A stretch of DNA of 64,000 nt, from positions 124,137 through 188,136 of the forward strand of contig NZ_AWZU01000003.1 of the NCBI RefSeq assembly GCF_000472385.1. The letters are read 5' to 3'. The first letter of the stretch is position 1. Every line of letters begins with the position of its first letter. Position numbers and translations under genes: made by a program. This document shows positions 1-10,450 of the stretch, one piece after another. The notes below the pieces were generated by a model, which saw nothing but the letters and a program-made list of their open reading frames with translations, ran no database searches and was not told the DNA's origin. The stretch comes from Bradyrhizobium sp. ARR65 (GTDB lineage Bacteria; Pseudomonadota; Alphaproteobacteria; Rhizobiales; Xanthobacteraceae).

Positions 1-3000
1 ACGTCTCCGGCGCGGTCACGCCCTATTTCGATGTGGTACGCATTGCGCCGGCCGGCACGGTCAACCTGCAATCGACTTCAGGCAATGTGATCGTCGCCGG
101 CGGCGCCATCGTGAACCTCGACGGCGGCTCGCTCGCCTCCGTCAACCGCGGCAAGACGCCGGTGATTGACTGGCTATCGTCCGACTTCGGCGGCGATGCC
201 GGTACACTCAACGTCGTTGCGGCCAATGGCACTGCCGAGATCTTCGGTGCTGTGCTCGGAAACGCGGTGCCGGGCTACGGCGGCGGCAAGGCGAGCTTCA
301 GTCTCGCGTCCGGTGATGCTACGGCGCTGCTCGGCAGCCTCACGCGCTTCACGGGCAAGCAGGCGCTGACTCTCGCCAGCGGCGATATCATGATCGGCAA
401 TCTGACGGCGCAGGACGTCGAATTGTCGACGACGAGCGGCAGCATCACCGTCGCCGGTACAATCAACGCGAGTGGGGCGAGGGGCGGTACGATCCGTCTC
501 ACCGCCGGCGGCAGTCTCATCATCGGCCCGAACGCGGTTCTCGATGCGCATGCAACGACGGCTGCAACAGGGGGCGATGTGTTCCTGGGGCTCGCCGGCA
601 ACAGCGGCGGTACGCTGACGTTCGGAGTCGGCTCCGTCGTCAACGTTGCGGGGACTAGCCCTGATATTGCCGACAATGGTGGTCGGCTTTGGCTGCGCGC
701 GCCGCGCAACGCGACCGGCGTGCAGGTCTACAACGCCGGCGTGACGGTCGACGGTGCGCGCGAGATCGACGTCGAGGCGGTGAAGGTCTACAACATGGCG
801 ACCACGCCGGTCAGCGTCGGCGGCAGCATCCGTAACGTCGCTTACGTTGATGCGAACCTCGCTGCTGCTGATGCCGATGCCCAGGCCTATATCGCCGCCG
901 CGACGATCAAGAACGGCATCGGGACTCTGACGAGCATTCCCAACAGCACCGCCTTCCACCTGATGCCCGGCATCGAACTGGACAGCCCAGGCGACATCGT
1001 GCTGCTGCAGAGCCCATCGAGCACCAACAGCGGCATCGATCTGCACACCTACCGCTACAACGGCGAGCCGATGGTGCTGACCTTGCGCGCCGCCGGCAAT
1101 CTCACCATGAACGGCAGCCTGAGCGACGGCTTCAACAGCCCCGTGTCAACGCCGGTCGGCAATGTCTTCGCCGTCGCCCAGGTGCTCGGGCAGGATCCGA
1201 CGACCGGTGCCATCCCGCGTTCGGCGACGCTGCGGCTTTCCGCAGGCGCCAACCTCAATGGTCCAGATCCTGATGCGTTGCTCACGCCGAGCCAGCTCGC
1301 CCCAGGCAACGGCTTGATCGCTTTCGACGCGACCTACAATGGCGCGGCCGGATTCAACGACGCTGCCGGCTTTCCGATACCGAGCGTCGTGCGCACCGGG
1401 ACCGGCGACCTCGACGTCGCAGCCGCCGGCAACATTAACATCAACACTATCTTCGGCATTTACACGGCCGGCTATCAGCCGATCTTGAACTTTACGCCGC
1501 CGTCGCGACCGGTGGTGAGGTCGTCGGTAGCCGCAACAACCAACGAAACCGTGCTTGGCTATGCCTCGTGGAATCGCACAACCAAAACGGGCGTACCCTT
1601 CGATCAGGCGGGCTATCCCGGGGCCTTTTATCCGAGCTATCCGGTTGGAGGCGGCAGTCTCTATGTGACGGCGCAGGGCAACCTGACCAGCAATCCCACT
1701 CCCGTCACGTCACCGAACATCAACGGCTATGTCGAATATGCCGGCAGCGCCGTCGACACTTATTGGCTTTGGACCATGGGGCAAGCCAACCCGAACGGGC
1801 AGGGACGGCTCAACGGCACCTGGTTCATCAATTTCGGCACGTTCTATCAGAACTACGCCAAGCCGGTCTCATTCGGTCTTTCGCCCAGGGATAGTTACCC
1901 CGGTGTCGCTGCATTTCGCGGTTTCGGTGCGCTCGGCGGCGGCAATGCGACAGTGTCAGTCGGCGGGACGATGAACCGTGTCGACGTCAGCGTCCCAAGC
2001 ACCGGCTACCTGCCGACCGGCGGCTCCAGCCTCACTGACGCCCAGGAATACGGTGGCGGCAAGCTCCTGGTGAACGTTGGCGGCCTGCTGGACAATTCGA
2101 ACCTTCTGGTCGGCCGTGGCACCGGCAGCATCCGCGCCCAGGATCTAGGCACTCAACCCAACCCGACCAGCATGTTCATACCGAGTGATGCGGTCGAGGT
2201 GGCCGTCGGCGACGCGCAGGTTGCGGTTGTGGCCGACCGAAGCGCGAACGTACAGATCGTCGATCCGACGCGCATGGCTCTGCAGCAGAGATTCAACCCG
2301 AACCAGGACGTCTTCTACGCCCTTGCTCCCAGGGGGCTGGAAGGCTGCGACAATTTCCAATGCACGTCGTCGCAAAACTATATGTACGGCCAGCCTGCGC
2401 CGTGGGGCTTCTTCACCAGCCAGACGCCCTCCGCAGGCGTGGATTTGCTGGTGACCGGCGGCAACCTGGGGATCAGCGGCGATTTCGTGCCCTCACATTT
2501 CTCGGCACAATCTCCTACCGGTTCGATCATTCCAGGTGGAGGAACGATCGGTGTTGTCAACAACACGCCGATCGGTGTCCCCAGCGCCACGGCGCAGCTC
2601 GATCTGCTCGCCGGGCAAACGATCAAGCTCGGCTTTAGCGAAGCCGGAGAAGTCACAAGCAGCCTCATTCCGCCGTATTGGGATGCGGTGGCAACCATCG
2701 TGAACTTCACGGACGTGGTGCAATTCTCGTCAAAGCGAAATATCTGGGATCTGGTCCAACCGGACGATCCGCGCACCAACCACGTTTACGCCGTCAAGGG
2801 CGATATCAGTGGTGTCACGCTCTCGCTGACGAAGCAGAGTGCAATCCGGGCCGGGCGCGACATCGCAACACCTAGCTTCAATCTCCAGCACGACCATGAC
2901 TACGACCTGTCTCTGATCAAGGCAGGCCGCGATATCTTCGATTTCAATGTGCGGATTGCCGGCCCGGGCGCGCTGGAGGTCGAGGCCGGGCGCAATCTGG

Positions 3001-4325
3001 CCGTGCAATCGGCGCTCAATCCTGCGCTCACTAGCGACGGCATCGCCAGCATAGGCAATGCCGACAACCCGCTGCTCGGTCCCAAAGGCGCTTCCGTTGG
3101 CGTTATGGTCGGTGTCGGTCAGAACGGGCCGGACATAGCCGATTTCATCTCGACCTATCTCGATCCTGCGAATGCCGGTTCGGTGCCGCACTCTTATCTT
3201 GGCGAGCTGACCGACGATATCCGCAGGCGCGAGAACAATTCCGCGCTGACCCCAGACCAGGCGCTCGCCGATTTCCGCGCGTTGACGTCAGCGCAGCAGA
3301 CGCCGTTCGTCGAAAAATACTACTTCGCCGAATTGAGGGCGGGGGGAGAAGCGGCGGCGAACGGTCAGGGCGCCGGCGGCAAGGGATATGACCGCGCCTA
3401 CAAGGCGATCCAGACCCTTTTCCCGGGGAGCAGCATCGGCACGCCGACCACGGCATACAGCGGCGGTCTGTCGCTCTACGGCCTTTCGTACATCCGTACC
3501 CAGGCGGGCGGCGACATCAACATTCTGGCACCGGGGGGCGGCATCACGCTCGGCTTCGAAAACCAGACGCCAAACCTCGCCGGCCAGACCGATACCGCAC
3601 GACCCGGTTTGCTGACGCTGCGCGGCGGCAGCATCAACACCTTCACAGACGGAAGCGTGATCGTCGCGCAGTCGCGCGTCTTCACCGAGCTCGGCGGCGA
3701 CATCCTGATGTTCTCGACGAACGGCGATCTCAACGCCGGCAAAGGCAAGAAGACCACGCTGGTCACCTCGCCACCGCAGTTCACCGTCGATCCCTACGGG
3801 AATATCACCAAGGCGCCGGTGACGCCGCAGACCGGCGCCGGCATCGCCACCCTGATCGGCGTTCCCGGCGTGGCGCCCGGCAATGTCGACCTGTTTGCTC
3901 CACATGGCACGATCGACGCGGGCGACGCCGGCATCCGCGTCTCCGGCAATGTCACGCTGCAGGCCCTGCAGATTCTCAACGCCAGCAATATCCAGGTCCA
4001 GGGCACGAGCGTTGGCCTGCCCGCGGTGCAGGGGCCGCCGGTGGGCGCGCTCACTGCTGCAAACAACACCAGCGGCGCGACCCAGCAGACGCTGCGGCCG
4101 GCGCAAGCCGGCAACAACGACCAGCAATCGATCATCATCGTCGAGGTGCTCGGCTATGGCGGCGGGTCCGGCGAGGAGCATGAGCAGCAGGATGGGCAGC
4201 GCCGCAAGGATCAGCAGACTTACGACCCCTCAAGCTCGATTCACTATGTCGGCGCCGGTGCCCTTACCGAGGACCAGAAGCAGCAGCTGACAGCGGAAGA
4301 GCGGAAAAAGCTCTCGCTCCAATAG
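1..4325 (+). CDS. Filamentous haemagglutinin-like exoprotein, C-terminal part (5' end outside window)
   Basis: The frame is open to the left edge of the window, so the GTG at 33 is not the true start and about 1,440 residues of the C-terminal part are seen. The protein is rich in Gly, Asn, Thr and Val. It carries many degenerate beta-helix repeats with GGDI, AGRDI and AAGNI turns, as in secreted two-partner (TpsA) haemagglutinin-family adhesins. The charged C-terminus ([15 protein letters not shown], then LTAEERKKL) resembles the end of the DUF3739-type 'filamentous haemagglutinin family' proteins. It is probably exported to the cell surface by a TpsB-type outer-membrane transporter, but none is visible here. 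The N-terminal secretion domain, if present, lies upstream. The family call is good; the function as an adhesin is inferred. Confidence 0.8.
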   Translation, partial: VSGAVTPYFDVVRIAPAGTVNLQSTSGNVIVAGGAIVNLDGGSLASVNRGKTPVIDWLSSDFGGDAGTLNVVAANGTAEIFGAVLGNAVPGYGGGKASFSLASGDATALLGSLTRFTGKQALTLASGDIMIGNLTAQDVELSTTSGSITVAGTINASGARGGTIRLTAGGSLIIGPNAVLDAHATTAATGGDVFLGLAGNSGGTLTFGVGSVVNVAGTSPDIADNGGRLWLRAPRNATGVQVYNAGVTVDGAREIDVEAVKVYNMATTPVSVGGSIRNVAYVDANLAAADADAQAYIAAATIKNGIGTLTSIPNSTAFHLMPGIELDSPGDIVLLQSPSSTNSGIDLHTYRYNGEPMVLTLRAAGNLTMNGSLSDGFNSPVSTPVGNVFAVAQVLGQDPTTGAIPRSATLRLSAGANLNGPDPDALLTPSQLAPGNGLIAFDATYNGAAGFNDAAGFPIPSVVRTGTGDLDVAAAGNININTIFGIYTAGYQPILNFTPPSRPVVRSSVAATTNETVLGYASWNRTTKTGVPFDQAGYPGAFYPSYPVGGGSLYVTAQGNLTSNPTPVTSPNINGYVEYAGSAVDTYWLWTMGQANPNGQGRLNGTWFINFGTFYQNYAKPVSFGLSPRDSYPGVAAFRGFGALGGGNATVSVGGTMNRVDVSVPSTGYLPTGGSSLTDAQEYGGGKLLVNVGGLLDNSNLLVGRGTGSIRAQDLGTQPNPTSMFIPSDAVEVAVGDAQVAVVADRSANVQIVDPTRMALQQRFNPNQDVFYALAPRGLEGCDNFQCTSSQNYMYGQPAPWGFFTSQTPSAGVDLLVTGGNLGISGDFVPSHFSAQSPTGSIIPGGGTIGVVNNTPIGVPSATAQLDLLAGQTIKLGFSEAGEVTSSLIPPYWDAVATIVNFTDVVQFSSKRNIWDLVQPDDPRTNHVYAVKGDISGVTLSLTKQSAIRAGRDIATPSFNLQHDHDYDLSLIKAGRDIFDFNVRIAGPGALEVEAGRNLAVQSALNPALTSDGIASIGNADNPLLGPKGASVGVMVGVGQNGPDIADFISTYLDPANAGSVPHSYLGELTDDIRRRENNSALTPDQALADFRALTSAQQTPFVEKYYFAELRAGGEAAANGQGAGGKGYDRAYKAIQTLFPGSSIGTPTTAYSGGLSLYGLSYIRTQAGGDINILAPGGGITLGFENQTPNLAGQTDTARPGLLTLRGGSINTFTDGSVIVAQSRVFTELGGDILMFSTNGDLNAGKGKKTTLVTSPPQFTVDPYGNITKAPVTPQTGAGIATLIGVPGVAPGNVDLFAPHGTIDAGDAGIRVSGNVTLQALQILNASNIQVQGTSVGLPAVQGPPVGALTAANNTSGATQQTLRPAQAGNNDQQSIIIVEVLGYGGGSGEEHEQQDGQRRKDQQTYDPSSSIHYVGAGALTEDQKQQLTAEERKKLSLQ

Positions 4326-5124
4326 TTGGCCGAGCAGATGACGAGGCGAGAGCTGTGCGCCGTCCAGAGCAGAGAGATCGGAGTTCAGCTGCGGCGGTCG
4401 GCTTGAATGAGGGCTTTGGGTGGGAAATGCATCTCACCCTTTCCTCGTCCCGGCAAGTTGTCGAGACTGCTAACATCTTCTCCACCCTCCGAGCGCACCA
4501 GAAGCTCATGCTCTGGGTCATCCTTGCGTTCGTTTTCTGGTCGGAGCCATGAAGGCAGTTCAATTGGCGCGTCGCTTGAAGAAGCGTTGGCCGACTGCGA
4601 CCTGTGCTCCGGCAGATGTCGTCGCGACGAGAGCAACGTACACGAACGAAATGGTGACGCGCGACAGTAGTTCACGACGAGGTCTGGAGCGTTCCTGAAA
4701 AGGCGAGGCCTATTACGTTGCCCAGGAGGAAAAGCATGGCCGCTGGCGAGAGCGCTCTCGCCCATCGCCCTGCCAAATTTCAACAGCACTGATTTGGAAT
4801 CGTTCAAACCATCTTTGGAATCTTTCCGAACACGGTGTCGGCTGACTCGAGCCCTCGATGGTCGAGACATTCTAAGTCGCAGCGCACGCATTTGCGTTGC
4901 TGTCACCATTGCGCCTCTCTAAAGAGCCGGTGCAGATGGCTGGCGATCGGAGTCTGCCGCTAAGGCACAGGCAACCAATCCGGAGTGCGAGTCTGCGGGG
5001 GAGCTGATTCACAGGGCCATAAGTGTCGGCCGAACTCGGACGCGGAGACCGGATCTTCGATCCATAGTCAGGCCTAGAACCGTTTCACGTTGGGCGACGT
5101 GATGTTGATGGGGACTTTCTGGAA
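4326..5124. other. Gene-poor 0.8 kb interval upstream of a TonB receptor
   Basis: No convincing gene is visible. Short frames here have basic, low-complexity translations. The notable items are a perfect 18-bp palindrome at 4745-4762 and an 18-codon frame at 4736-4792 (MAAGESALAHRPAKFQQH) preceded by a strong AGGAGG, which could be a leader peptide or chance. The sequence CTAGAACCGTTTCA near 5072 is only a partial match to the inverted TTAGAA/TTCTAA type of rhizobial iron-control element. Confidence 0.5.
4745..4762. repeat. Perfect 18-bp palindrome
   Basis: GGCGAGAGC is followed directly by its reverse complement GCTCTCGCC. It sits inside the 18-codon frame at 4736-4792, about 360 bp before the TonB receptor. 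It could be an operator or an RNA hairpin; no regulator can be assigned. Confidence 0.45.
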
Positions 5125-7407
5125 ATGGGAATTGCAGGTGGGGTTGGGACGGTAGGTCGCTTCGGTACGACACTGCTGGGTGGAGTGGCGTTACTGGCGT
5201 GGGTCGAATCGCCCGCTCAATCCCAAACGTCGCAAGACGGCATCTCCCTTCCACCCGTTACAGTCGATGCTCCGACGCAACAGTCGGTCCGCCGCGCACC
5301 GACCAAACGAAATGCCGCCCGGGTCCGATCAACTTCACAGCGCACCACGGCGCCTGGCACTCCGCAAACCGAAACCGTTGCGCTGCAACCGCAGCCGTCG
5401 AAGTCGGGTGTCGTGCCCGCCTTTGCAGGCGGCCAGGTTGCTCAGGGTGCGCGGCTGGGACTGCTCGGAAACACTGATACCATGAAGTCACCGTTCAACG
5501 TGACAAGCTACACGGACAAGTTCATCCGGGATCAGCAGGCGGCGACGGCTGCCGATGCCTTGATCCTGGATCCTTCGGTGCGCAGTTCCCACCCGGCGGG
5601 CGGCATGGTCGAATCCTTCAACATTCGCGGCTTCCCCGTCAACGAAGGGAACAACGGTGAGTTTGCCTTCGAGGGCCTTTACGGGATCGCGCCGAACTAC
5701 CGCATCTTCACGGACTACGTCGAGCGCATCGAAGTGCTCAAGGGCCCCTCAGCCGCGCTGTCGGGCATCGCACCCAATGGCGGCGTCGGTGGCGTCATCA
5801 ATGTTGTGCCTAAGCGCGCGGGAGAGGACTTGACCCGCTTCACCGCGAGTTATGGCTCGGCTGCACGGTTCGGCGGTCTCTGGGACGTTGCAAGGCGCTA
5901 TGGCGACAACAAGGAATGGGGCGTGCGCACCAGCGGCAGCCTGCGCGGCGGCGACACGCCCATTGACCGTCAGTCCGAAACGACGGGGGTCGGATCGCTG
6001 GCGCTCGACTATCAGGGCGAACGGTTCAGGTCTTGGCTCTACGTCATCGCCCAGACCGATCGGTTCGATGCTCCCTTGCGTCCCTTCCTCATGGCCCCCG
6101 GCCTACAAGTGCCGAAGGCGCCGGACGGTCGACTGAACGTGACGCAACCCTGGGAATGGTCGCGCATCAACGATCGATCTGCCTTGTTGCGCACCGAATA
6201 CGATGTAAGCGATCAGGTTACGCTGTTCGCCGACATCGGCGGATCGCGGACCGACGTCGAGCGATTCTTCGGTCTTCCGACGATCATCAACACGCGCGGC
6301 GACACGACCTCGACGCCCCAGTTCTTCGGCCTAAGCGTTGATCGATACACATACGATGGCGGCGTCCGTGCCGGCTTCGATACCGGTTTCGTCCACCACG
6401 CCGTCGCCTTCCAGGCCTCGGTTTATCACGACGCGCTGAACCGGCGGCTCACTAACGGCAGTCTGGTCGCGTCGAACATCTATAGTCCGACCCTAGCGCC
6501 GGCCCAGTTCGCGAACGAGATCAGCGGTCGCCCTCGGCTCTCGGACAGTGACCTCACGGGGCTCTCGATTGCTGACACCTTGTCCGTGCTCGATGAGCAT
6601 ATCCTGTTGACTTTGGGTGTGCGGCGCCAAGGCATCGAGGCGAACAACTATCTCTCCAACGTCGGAACGCTGACGACGTCCTACGACAAGAGCGCGACTA
6701 CCCCCGTGATCGGCCTCGTCGTCCGCCCCCGGGACAACGTCTCTCTGTATGCGAACTACATCGAAGGTCTCAGCCGGGGCGACGTAGCGCCGCAGGCAGC
6801 CTCCAACTTCGGCGAAGTGCTTCCGCCCTACATCGCCAGGCAATACGAGGCCGGCATCAAGGTGGACTTCGGCCGGTTCGCAACCACCTTCAGCGCCTTC
6901 GAGATCTCGAAGGCGAGCGGCGAGCTGTCCGCCGGGCGCTTCGCGGCGACCGCCGAACAGCAGGTCCGTGGGCTCGAGTTCAACGTCTACGGCGAACTCA
7001 TGGCCGATGTTCGTGTCCTGGGAGGCTTTTCGCTGCTGGATGGCACCCTGACGAAGACCGCCATTGCGGCAAACATCGGCAACACGCCGATCGGCGTTCC
7101 GAGCGTACAGGCCAATATCGGAGCCGAATGGGATCTCCCCTGGGTGACAGGGCTCACTTTGAATGGGGCACTCATCTACACGGGCAAGCAGTTCGTCGAT
7201 ACAGCGAACACGCAGCCGATCCCGGATTGGACGCGGCTTGATCTCGGCGCCCGCTATACGACGCAGATCAACGGCCGCAAGACGGTTTTCCGCGCAAACG
7301 TCCAGAACGCGACCGGTACGGAATACTGGTCCAGCGTGGCCTCATTTGGAACGTTCTTCCTCGGAGCACCGCGCACGTATCTCCTGTCGATGACGGTGGA
7401 CATGTAA
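5125..7407 (+). CDS. TonB-dependent siderophore receptor
   Basis: A 760-residue outer-membrane receptor of the siderophore type, taking up ferric chelates with energy from TonB-ExbB-ExbD. Residues about 12-35 form a signal peptide ending in PAQSQ. A Pro/Thr-rich linker follows (PPVTV at about 42, in TonB-box position). The plug domain includes ESFNIRGFPV and VERIEVLKGPSAALSG and ends with GGVINVVPKR near residue 235. A 22-strand-type barrel fills the rest. The C-terminus is LLSMTVDM, lacking the usual terminal aromatic residue, which is odd for a barrel. No sigma/anti-sigma pair lies next to it. The ligand cannot be read from sequence. The start at 5125 is the only ATG giving a full signal peptide, though its ribosome site is weak. 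Confidence 0.9.
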   Translation: MGIAGGVGTVGRFGTTLLGGVALLAWVESPAQSQTSQDGISLPPVTVDAPTQQSVRRAPTKRNAARVRSTSQRTTAPGTPQTETVALQPQPSKSGVVPAFAGGQVAQGARLGLLGNTDTMKSPFNVTSYTDKFIRDQQAATAADALILDPSVRSSHPAGGMVESFNIRGFPVNEGNNGEFAFEGLYGIAPNYRIFTDYVERIEVLKGPSAALSGIAPNGGVGGVINVVPKRAGEDLTRFTASYGSAARFGGLWDVARRYGDNKEWGVRTSGSLRGGDTPIDRQSETTGVGSLALDYQGERFRSWLYVIAQTDRFDAPLRPFLMAPGLQVPKAPDGRLNVTQPWEWSRINDRSALLRTEYDVSDQVTLFADIGGSRTDVERFFGLPTIINTRGDTTSTPQFFGLSVDRYTYDGGVRAGFDTGFVHHAVAFQASVYHDALNRRLTNGSLVASNIYSPTLAPAQFANEISGRPRLSDSDLTGLSIADTLSVLDEHILLTLGVRRQGIEANNYLSNVGTLTTSYDKSATTPVIGLVVRPRDNVSLYANYIEGLSRGDVAPQAASNFGEVLPPYIARQYEAGIKVDFGRFATTFSAFEISKASGELSAGRFAATAEQQVRGLEFNVYGELMADVRVLGGFSLLDGTLTKTAIAANIGNTPIGVPSVQANIGAEWDLPWVTGLTLNGALIYTGKQFVDTANTQPIPDWTRLDLGARYTTQINGRKTVFRANVQNATGTEYWSSVASFGTFFLGAPRTYLLSMTVDM

Positions 7408-7608
7408 TCCCTGCCCTCAAAGTTTTGTCAGATGCTTCATGGATGCTTGTGAAGATCCGGCCATCCACGACAGCATCATGCCCAGGCGGTGAGCTGGACC
7501 AGGAGGAGCTTTTTGCACCTCGGGTCGTCGAGGCGGTGAAGGCGATTCACGATAGCTGTCGGTCAAGAACAGCTTCGAGACGGACGGGCGTTGAATGGCC
7601 ATCCATCA

Positions 7609-7639
7609 GAGCCGAACTGTCCGACTGACAGTTCGGCTC
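7609..7639. terminator. Strong hairpin between convergent genes
   Basis: A perfect 13-bp stem (GAGCCGAACTGTC and its complement) with a 5-base loop CGACT lies between the TonB receptor (ending 7407) and the hydrolase (minus strand, stop at 7649). There is no long T-run on either side, so it may be a bidirectional Rho-assisted terminator or mRNA-end protector rather than a classical intrinsic terminator. Confidence 0.55.
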
Positions 7640-7648
7640 CGGAAATAG

Positions 7649-8278
7649 CTAGACGACTTGAGCATCAACGCTGGCGATCCATTCGCGGGCCAGCCTGACG
7701 TCCGCCTGCGAGAGTTGGTGACCGGCCGGCAGGATTTTGTGGACCACTTTCGCGCCCGTATCCGAGAGCATGGTCGAAAGTCTGCCCGCATTGCCGGCCG
7801 GAACGATCGGATCTGCTTGCCCGGAAAGGATGAGCACCGGCTTGCCGTCGAGGCTGGCTTTCGGTGGATCCGACAGGGGCACCATCGCCCTTAGTAGGAC
7901 TGCGCCGGCGAGTGCCTCCGGTTTTAGCAGAAGAAGTGCGGCCGCGATGTTCGCGCCATTGGAAAATCCCACCGCGATCGGCGGTTCGATGCCGTATCGT
8001 TGCCGTGCGCCTTCGACGAACGCGCCAAGCTCCAGAGCGCGCTTGCGAACGTCTTCTTCGTCGAAGACGCCCTCCGCGAGGCGACGGAAGAAGCGCCGCA
8101 TGCCGTGCTCAAGGACGCGCCCGCGCGGCGACAGCAGCGCCGAACCCGGCGATATCATCGCGCCCAGATGTAACAAATCGTTCTCGTCTCCTCCGGTGCC
8201 GTGCAGGAGCAGGAGCGGGGGTGCGCCGGTCCTGCTTGCGGGCTCAAATCGATAGACGAATGAGGACTCGTCGATCAT
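7649..8278 (-). CDS. Alpha/beta hydrolase (phospholipase/carboxylesterase family, MhqD-like)
   Basis: A 209-residue cytoplasmic serine hydrolase of the PF02230-like carboxylesterase group. The oxyanion loop is HGTGG (26-30), the nucleophile elbow GFSNG places Ser at 106, the acid is Asp156 in SGQADPIVP and the His is 187 in AGHQLS. Length and spacing match the family. Its start overlaps the last four bases of the ring-cleaving dioxygenase gene (ATGA), so the two are translationally coupled. In Bacillus the same pair (MhqO dioxygenase, MhqD hydrolase) answers to quinone and aromatic-electrophile stress. A similar detoxifying or aromatic-degrading role is inferred from context. The actual ester substrate is unknown. 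Confidence 0.85.
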   Translation of the reverse strand: MIDESSFVYRFEPASRTGAPPLLLLHGTGGDENDLLHLGAMISPGSALLSPRGRVLEHGMRRFFRRLAEGVFDEEDVRKRALELGAFVEGARQRYGIEPPIAVGFSNGANIAAALLLLKPEALAGAVLLRAMVPLSDPPKASLDGKPVLILSGQADPIVPAGNAGRLSTMLSDTGAKVVHKILPAGHQLSQADVRLAREWIASVDAQVV

Positions 8279-9213
8279 GACACGGCTCCTTCCAACTCGG
8301 GCAGGACACTCTCGATCTCGCTGCGATGCGGCTCAAGGAGGCTCGGCAGCTTCAGTGCACGTCCCAGTGTCTCGACCGGCTCGTCGACCGCAAAACCCGG
8401 GATATCGGTCGCGATCTCGAACAGCACGCCACCCGGCTCGCGAAAGTAGACCGACCGGAAGTAATTGCGGTCCTTCTGTTCGGTCGGGTGCAGTCCATGA
8501 TTGTCGACGAGCTTTTGCGCCATCCGGCCTTGGTCGGCGTCGTCAACCGCGCGGAATGCGATGTGGTGCACCGAACCGCCGCCCTGATGGCCTCGCAGGA
8601 AGCCCTTCGCCTCGTAGATGTCGACCACGCTTCCGTTCGCGTCGCCGGCCACCTTGTAGCGGATGACCGAGCCTTCGCGAGCCGTCTCTTTGAAGCCGAA
8701 CACGTCAGCAAGAATGGCCGCAGTTTTCTTGGCATCATCAAGCAGCAGCGTCACGCCGTGAAAGCCGCGGATCGCATGTTCGGCTGGTACGTCGCCGTTG
8801 CTCCAGGCCGGCTCATCTCCGGCCGTCGGCACGCCGACAAGCGCGAGCGCCAGGCCATCCGGGTCGGTAAACGGCAGAACCGATTCCCCAAAACGCTTCT
8901 CGAGAGCTTCGTAGCGGATGCCTTTTTCCTGCAGGCGCTGGGTCCAGTAGCCCAGCGAGCGAAGCGGCACGCGGAACGCGGTCTGATGGGTTTCGCCGAC
9001 GCCTCTCCGGCCGGGGCGTACTCCCTGCCAAGGAAAGAACGTCAGGATCGTGCCCGGCCGACCGATCTCATCGCCATAATAGAAGTGATAGGTGGCCGGA
9101 TCGTCGAAATTAACGGTTTTCTTGACGAAGCGCAGGCCGAGATCCCGCGTGTAGAAGCCGAAATTCCGAATGGGATCGCCGGCGATCGCTGTGACGTGAT
9201 GAAGTCCTGACAT
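8275..9213 (-). CDS. Ring-cleaving dioxygenase of the VOC/glyoxalase superfamily (MhqO-like)
   Basis: A 312-residue protein with two vicinal-oxygen-chelate modules. The first begins MSGLHHVTAIAG and contains HQTAFRVPL. The second begins near GFHGVTLLL and contains GSVHHIAFRAV and GVLFEIATDIPGF. These supply the His and Glu metal ligands of extradiol-type dioxygenases such as MhqO/LinE-like enzymes. The start at 9213 was chosen over an upstream in-frame codon at 9282 because GGAGGAAGAG immediately precedes this ATG and the family motif begins here. It is the first gene of a two-gene operon with the hydrolase and diverges from a LysR gene, the probable regulator. The aromatic substrate (a hydroquinone or catechol is likely) is inferred. 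Confidence 0.88.
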   Translation of the reverse strand: MSGLHHVTAIAGDPIRNFGFYTRDLGLRFVKKTVNFDDPATYHFYYGDEIGRPGTILTFFPWQGVRPGRRGVGETHQTAFRVPLRSLGYWTQRLQEKGIRYEALEKRFGESVLPFTDPDGLALALVGVPTAGDEPAWSNGDVPAEHAIRGFHGVTLLLDDAKKTAAILADVFGFKETAREGSVIRYKVAGDANGSVVDIYEAKGFLRGHQGGGSVHHIAFRAVDDADQGRMAQKLVDNHGLHPTEQKDRNYFRSVYFREPGGVLFEIATDIPGFAVDEPVETLGRALKLPSLLEPHRSEIESVLPELEGAVS

Positions 9214-9267
9214 CTCTTCCTCCAAATCGAACGAACAACGTCGTTTCGCCTGAGATATCGGGCGCCT

Positions 9268-9282
9268 TTGTTCTGAGGACAA
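9268..9282. promoter_or_regulatory. Candidate LysR operator
   Basis: TTGT-N7-ACAA, a dyad containing the T-N11-A core of LysR-type sites, lies in the 121-bp divergent region between the dioxygenase (start 9213) and the LysR gene (start 9335). A second weaker dyad AACGA-N6-TCGTT is at 9230-9245. Binding by the adjacent LysR protein is an inference. Confidence 0.45.
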
Positions 9283-9334
9283 TCCGTGCTCTTATGGCGT
9301 CTGTGTCTACGTTTTGGCGACAATCGGGGAGTGG

Positions 9335-10237
9335 ATGGACAAATTGGCAAGCCTGAGGGCCTTCGTGAAGGTCGTGGAAGGCGGCAGCTTCGCCGAAGCC
9401 GGCCGTCAGCTACGGCTCTCACGCTCCGCGATCAGCAAATATGTCGGAGAGCTCGAGGAGAGCCTCGGGGTTCAACTGCTCAACCGCACGACCCGGCAAG
9501 CAAGTCCGACTGAAAACGGGCAGATGTATTTCGAGCGCGCCGTCGTCATCCTCTCGGAGATCGACGCCGCGGACCAAGCTGTGACGCAGCTGCAATCGTC
9601 GCCGCGCGGTCTGTTGCGCATCAACGCGCCGATGTCATTCGGCACGATGCGCCTGGGGCCGGCGCTTGCCGATTTCATGGCGAAGTATCCCGATCTGCAG
9701 CTTCAGCTTGTACTGAGTGACGATCTTCTCGATCCTATCCAGGACGGCTTCGACGTCACGCTTCGCATTGCCGAGCTGGAATCCTCGAGCCTGATCGCCC
9801 GCAAGATTGTTCCGGTCGAGCGGGTGGTGTGTGCATCACCTGACTATCTGAAGCGCCATGGCACACCAACCCATCCGAGCGATCTGCGCGATCATATCTC
9901 CCTGACCTACGGCTTTCTATTGACGGGCAATCAGTGGAAGTTCGCGGGCGGCGACGGCGTCCACTGGATTCAGCCGGCCTGGTCGCTGTGCGTCAACAAT
10001 GCGGAGGTGCTACGCGACGTGGCGCTCAAGGGCAGGGGCCTCGCGCTGATACCGACGTTCATCGTGGCGGACGCCCTGAAAAATGGCAGCCTTCAGGCCG
10101 TCCTTGCGAACTATTCGGCGCCGCCACTCGCCCTATACGCCGTCTATCCGCCCACGCGACACCTCGCGGTCAAGGTCCGGCTCTTCATTGATTTTCTCGT
10201 CGAACGGTTCGGATCGGGGGCCAACGGACCGAGCTAG
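9335..10237 (+). CDS. LysR-family transcriptional regulator
   Basis: A 300-residue LysR regulator. The N-terminal winged helix-turn-helix is MDKLASLRAFVKVVEGGSF then AEAGRQLRLSRSAISKYVGELE, with LLNRTTRQ at about 54-61. The effector-binding domain runs from about residue 90 to the end. The start at 9335 (ATG after GGGGAG) gives the standard LysR N-terminus; an upstream TTG at 9314 would add seven residues. It is divergent from the dioxygenase-hydrolase operon and most likely controls it. The inducer is probably an aromatic or quinone compound, by analogy with LysR members such as QhuR/YhaJ-type regulators; this is not shown by the sequence. Confidence 0.9.
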   Translation: MDKLASLRAFVKVVEGGSFAEAGRQLRLSRSAISKYVGELEESLGVQLLNRTTRQASPTENGQMYFERAVVILSEIDAADQAVTQLQSSPRGLLRINAPMSFGTMRLGPALADFMAKYPDLQLQLVLSDDLLDPIQDGFDVTLRIAELESSSLIARKIVPVERVVCASPDYLKRHGTPTHPSDLRDHISLTYGFLLTGNQWKFAGGDGVHWIQPAWSLCVNNAEVLRDVALKGRGLALIPTFIVADALKNGSLQAVLANYSAPPLALYAVYPPTRHLAVKVRLFIDFLVERFGSGANGPS

Positions 10238-10327
10238 TCGGTGCTTCTCTTGTGCGACCAGCGATTGCCGGGCGCGAGGCCGTGTTCGTAGAGGGCGTTG
10301 TTGGAAACACGACGGAATCGAGCGGAA

Positions 10328-10348
10328 GGCGAACATATTGTGTTCGCC
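10328..10348. promoter_or_regulatory. Perfect inverted repeat upstream of the diguanylate cyclase
   Basis: GGCGAACA, a 5-base spacer TATTG, and TGTTCGCC form a perfect 8+8 dyad about 100 bp before the cyclase start. Its AT-rich centre and length suit a dimeric repressor operator. The inner GAAC-N7-GTTC is inverted, unlike the direct GTTC-N7-GTTC LexA box. Confidence 0.45.
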
Positions 10349-10450
10349 GAGCATGCGAGAGGAAAATTCCTTGCAATTTAGGGATATCTTCAAGGGGATC
10401 ACAACCGGCCTACTTTATGCCGCTCCAAAGGAGTGGGGGGCGCGGGGGTC

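Noticed and set aside
10328..10348. LexA box upstream of the diguanylate cyclase
   Set aside because: GAAC-N7-GTTC is inverted, whereas the alphaproteobacterial LexA site is a direct GTTC repeat.
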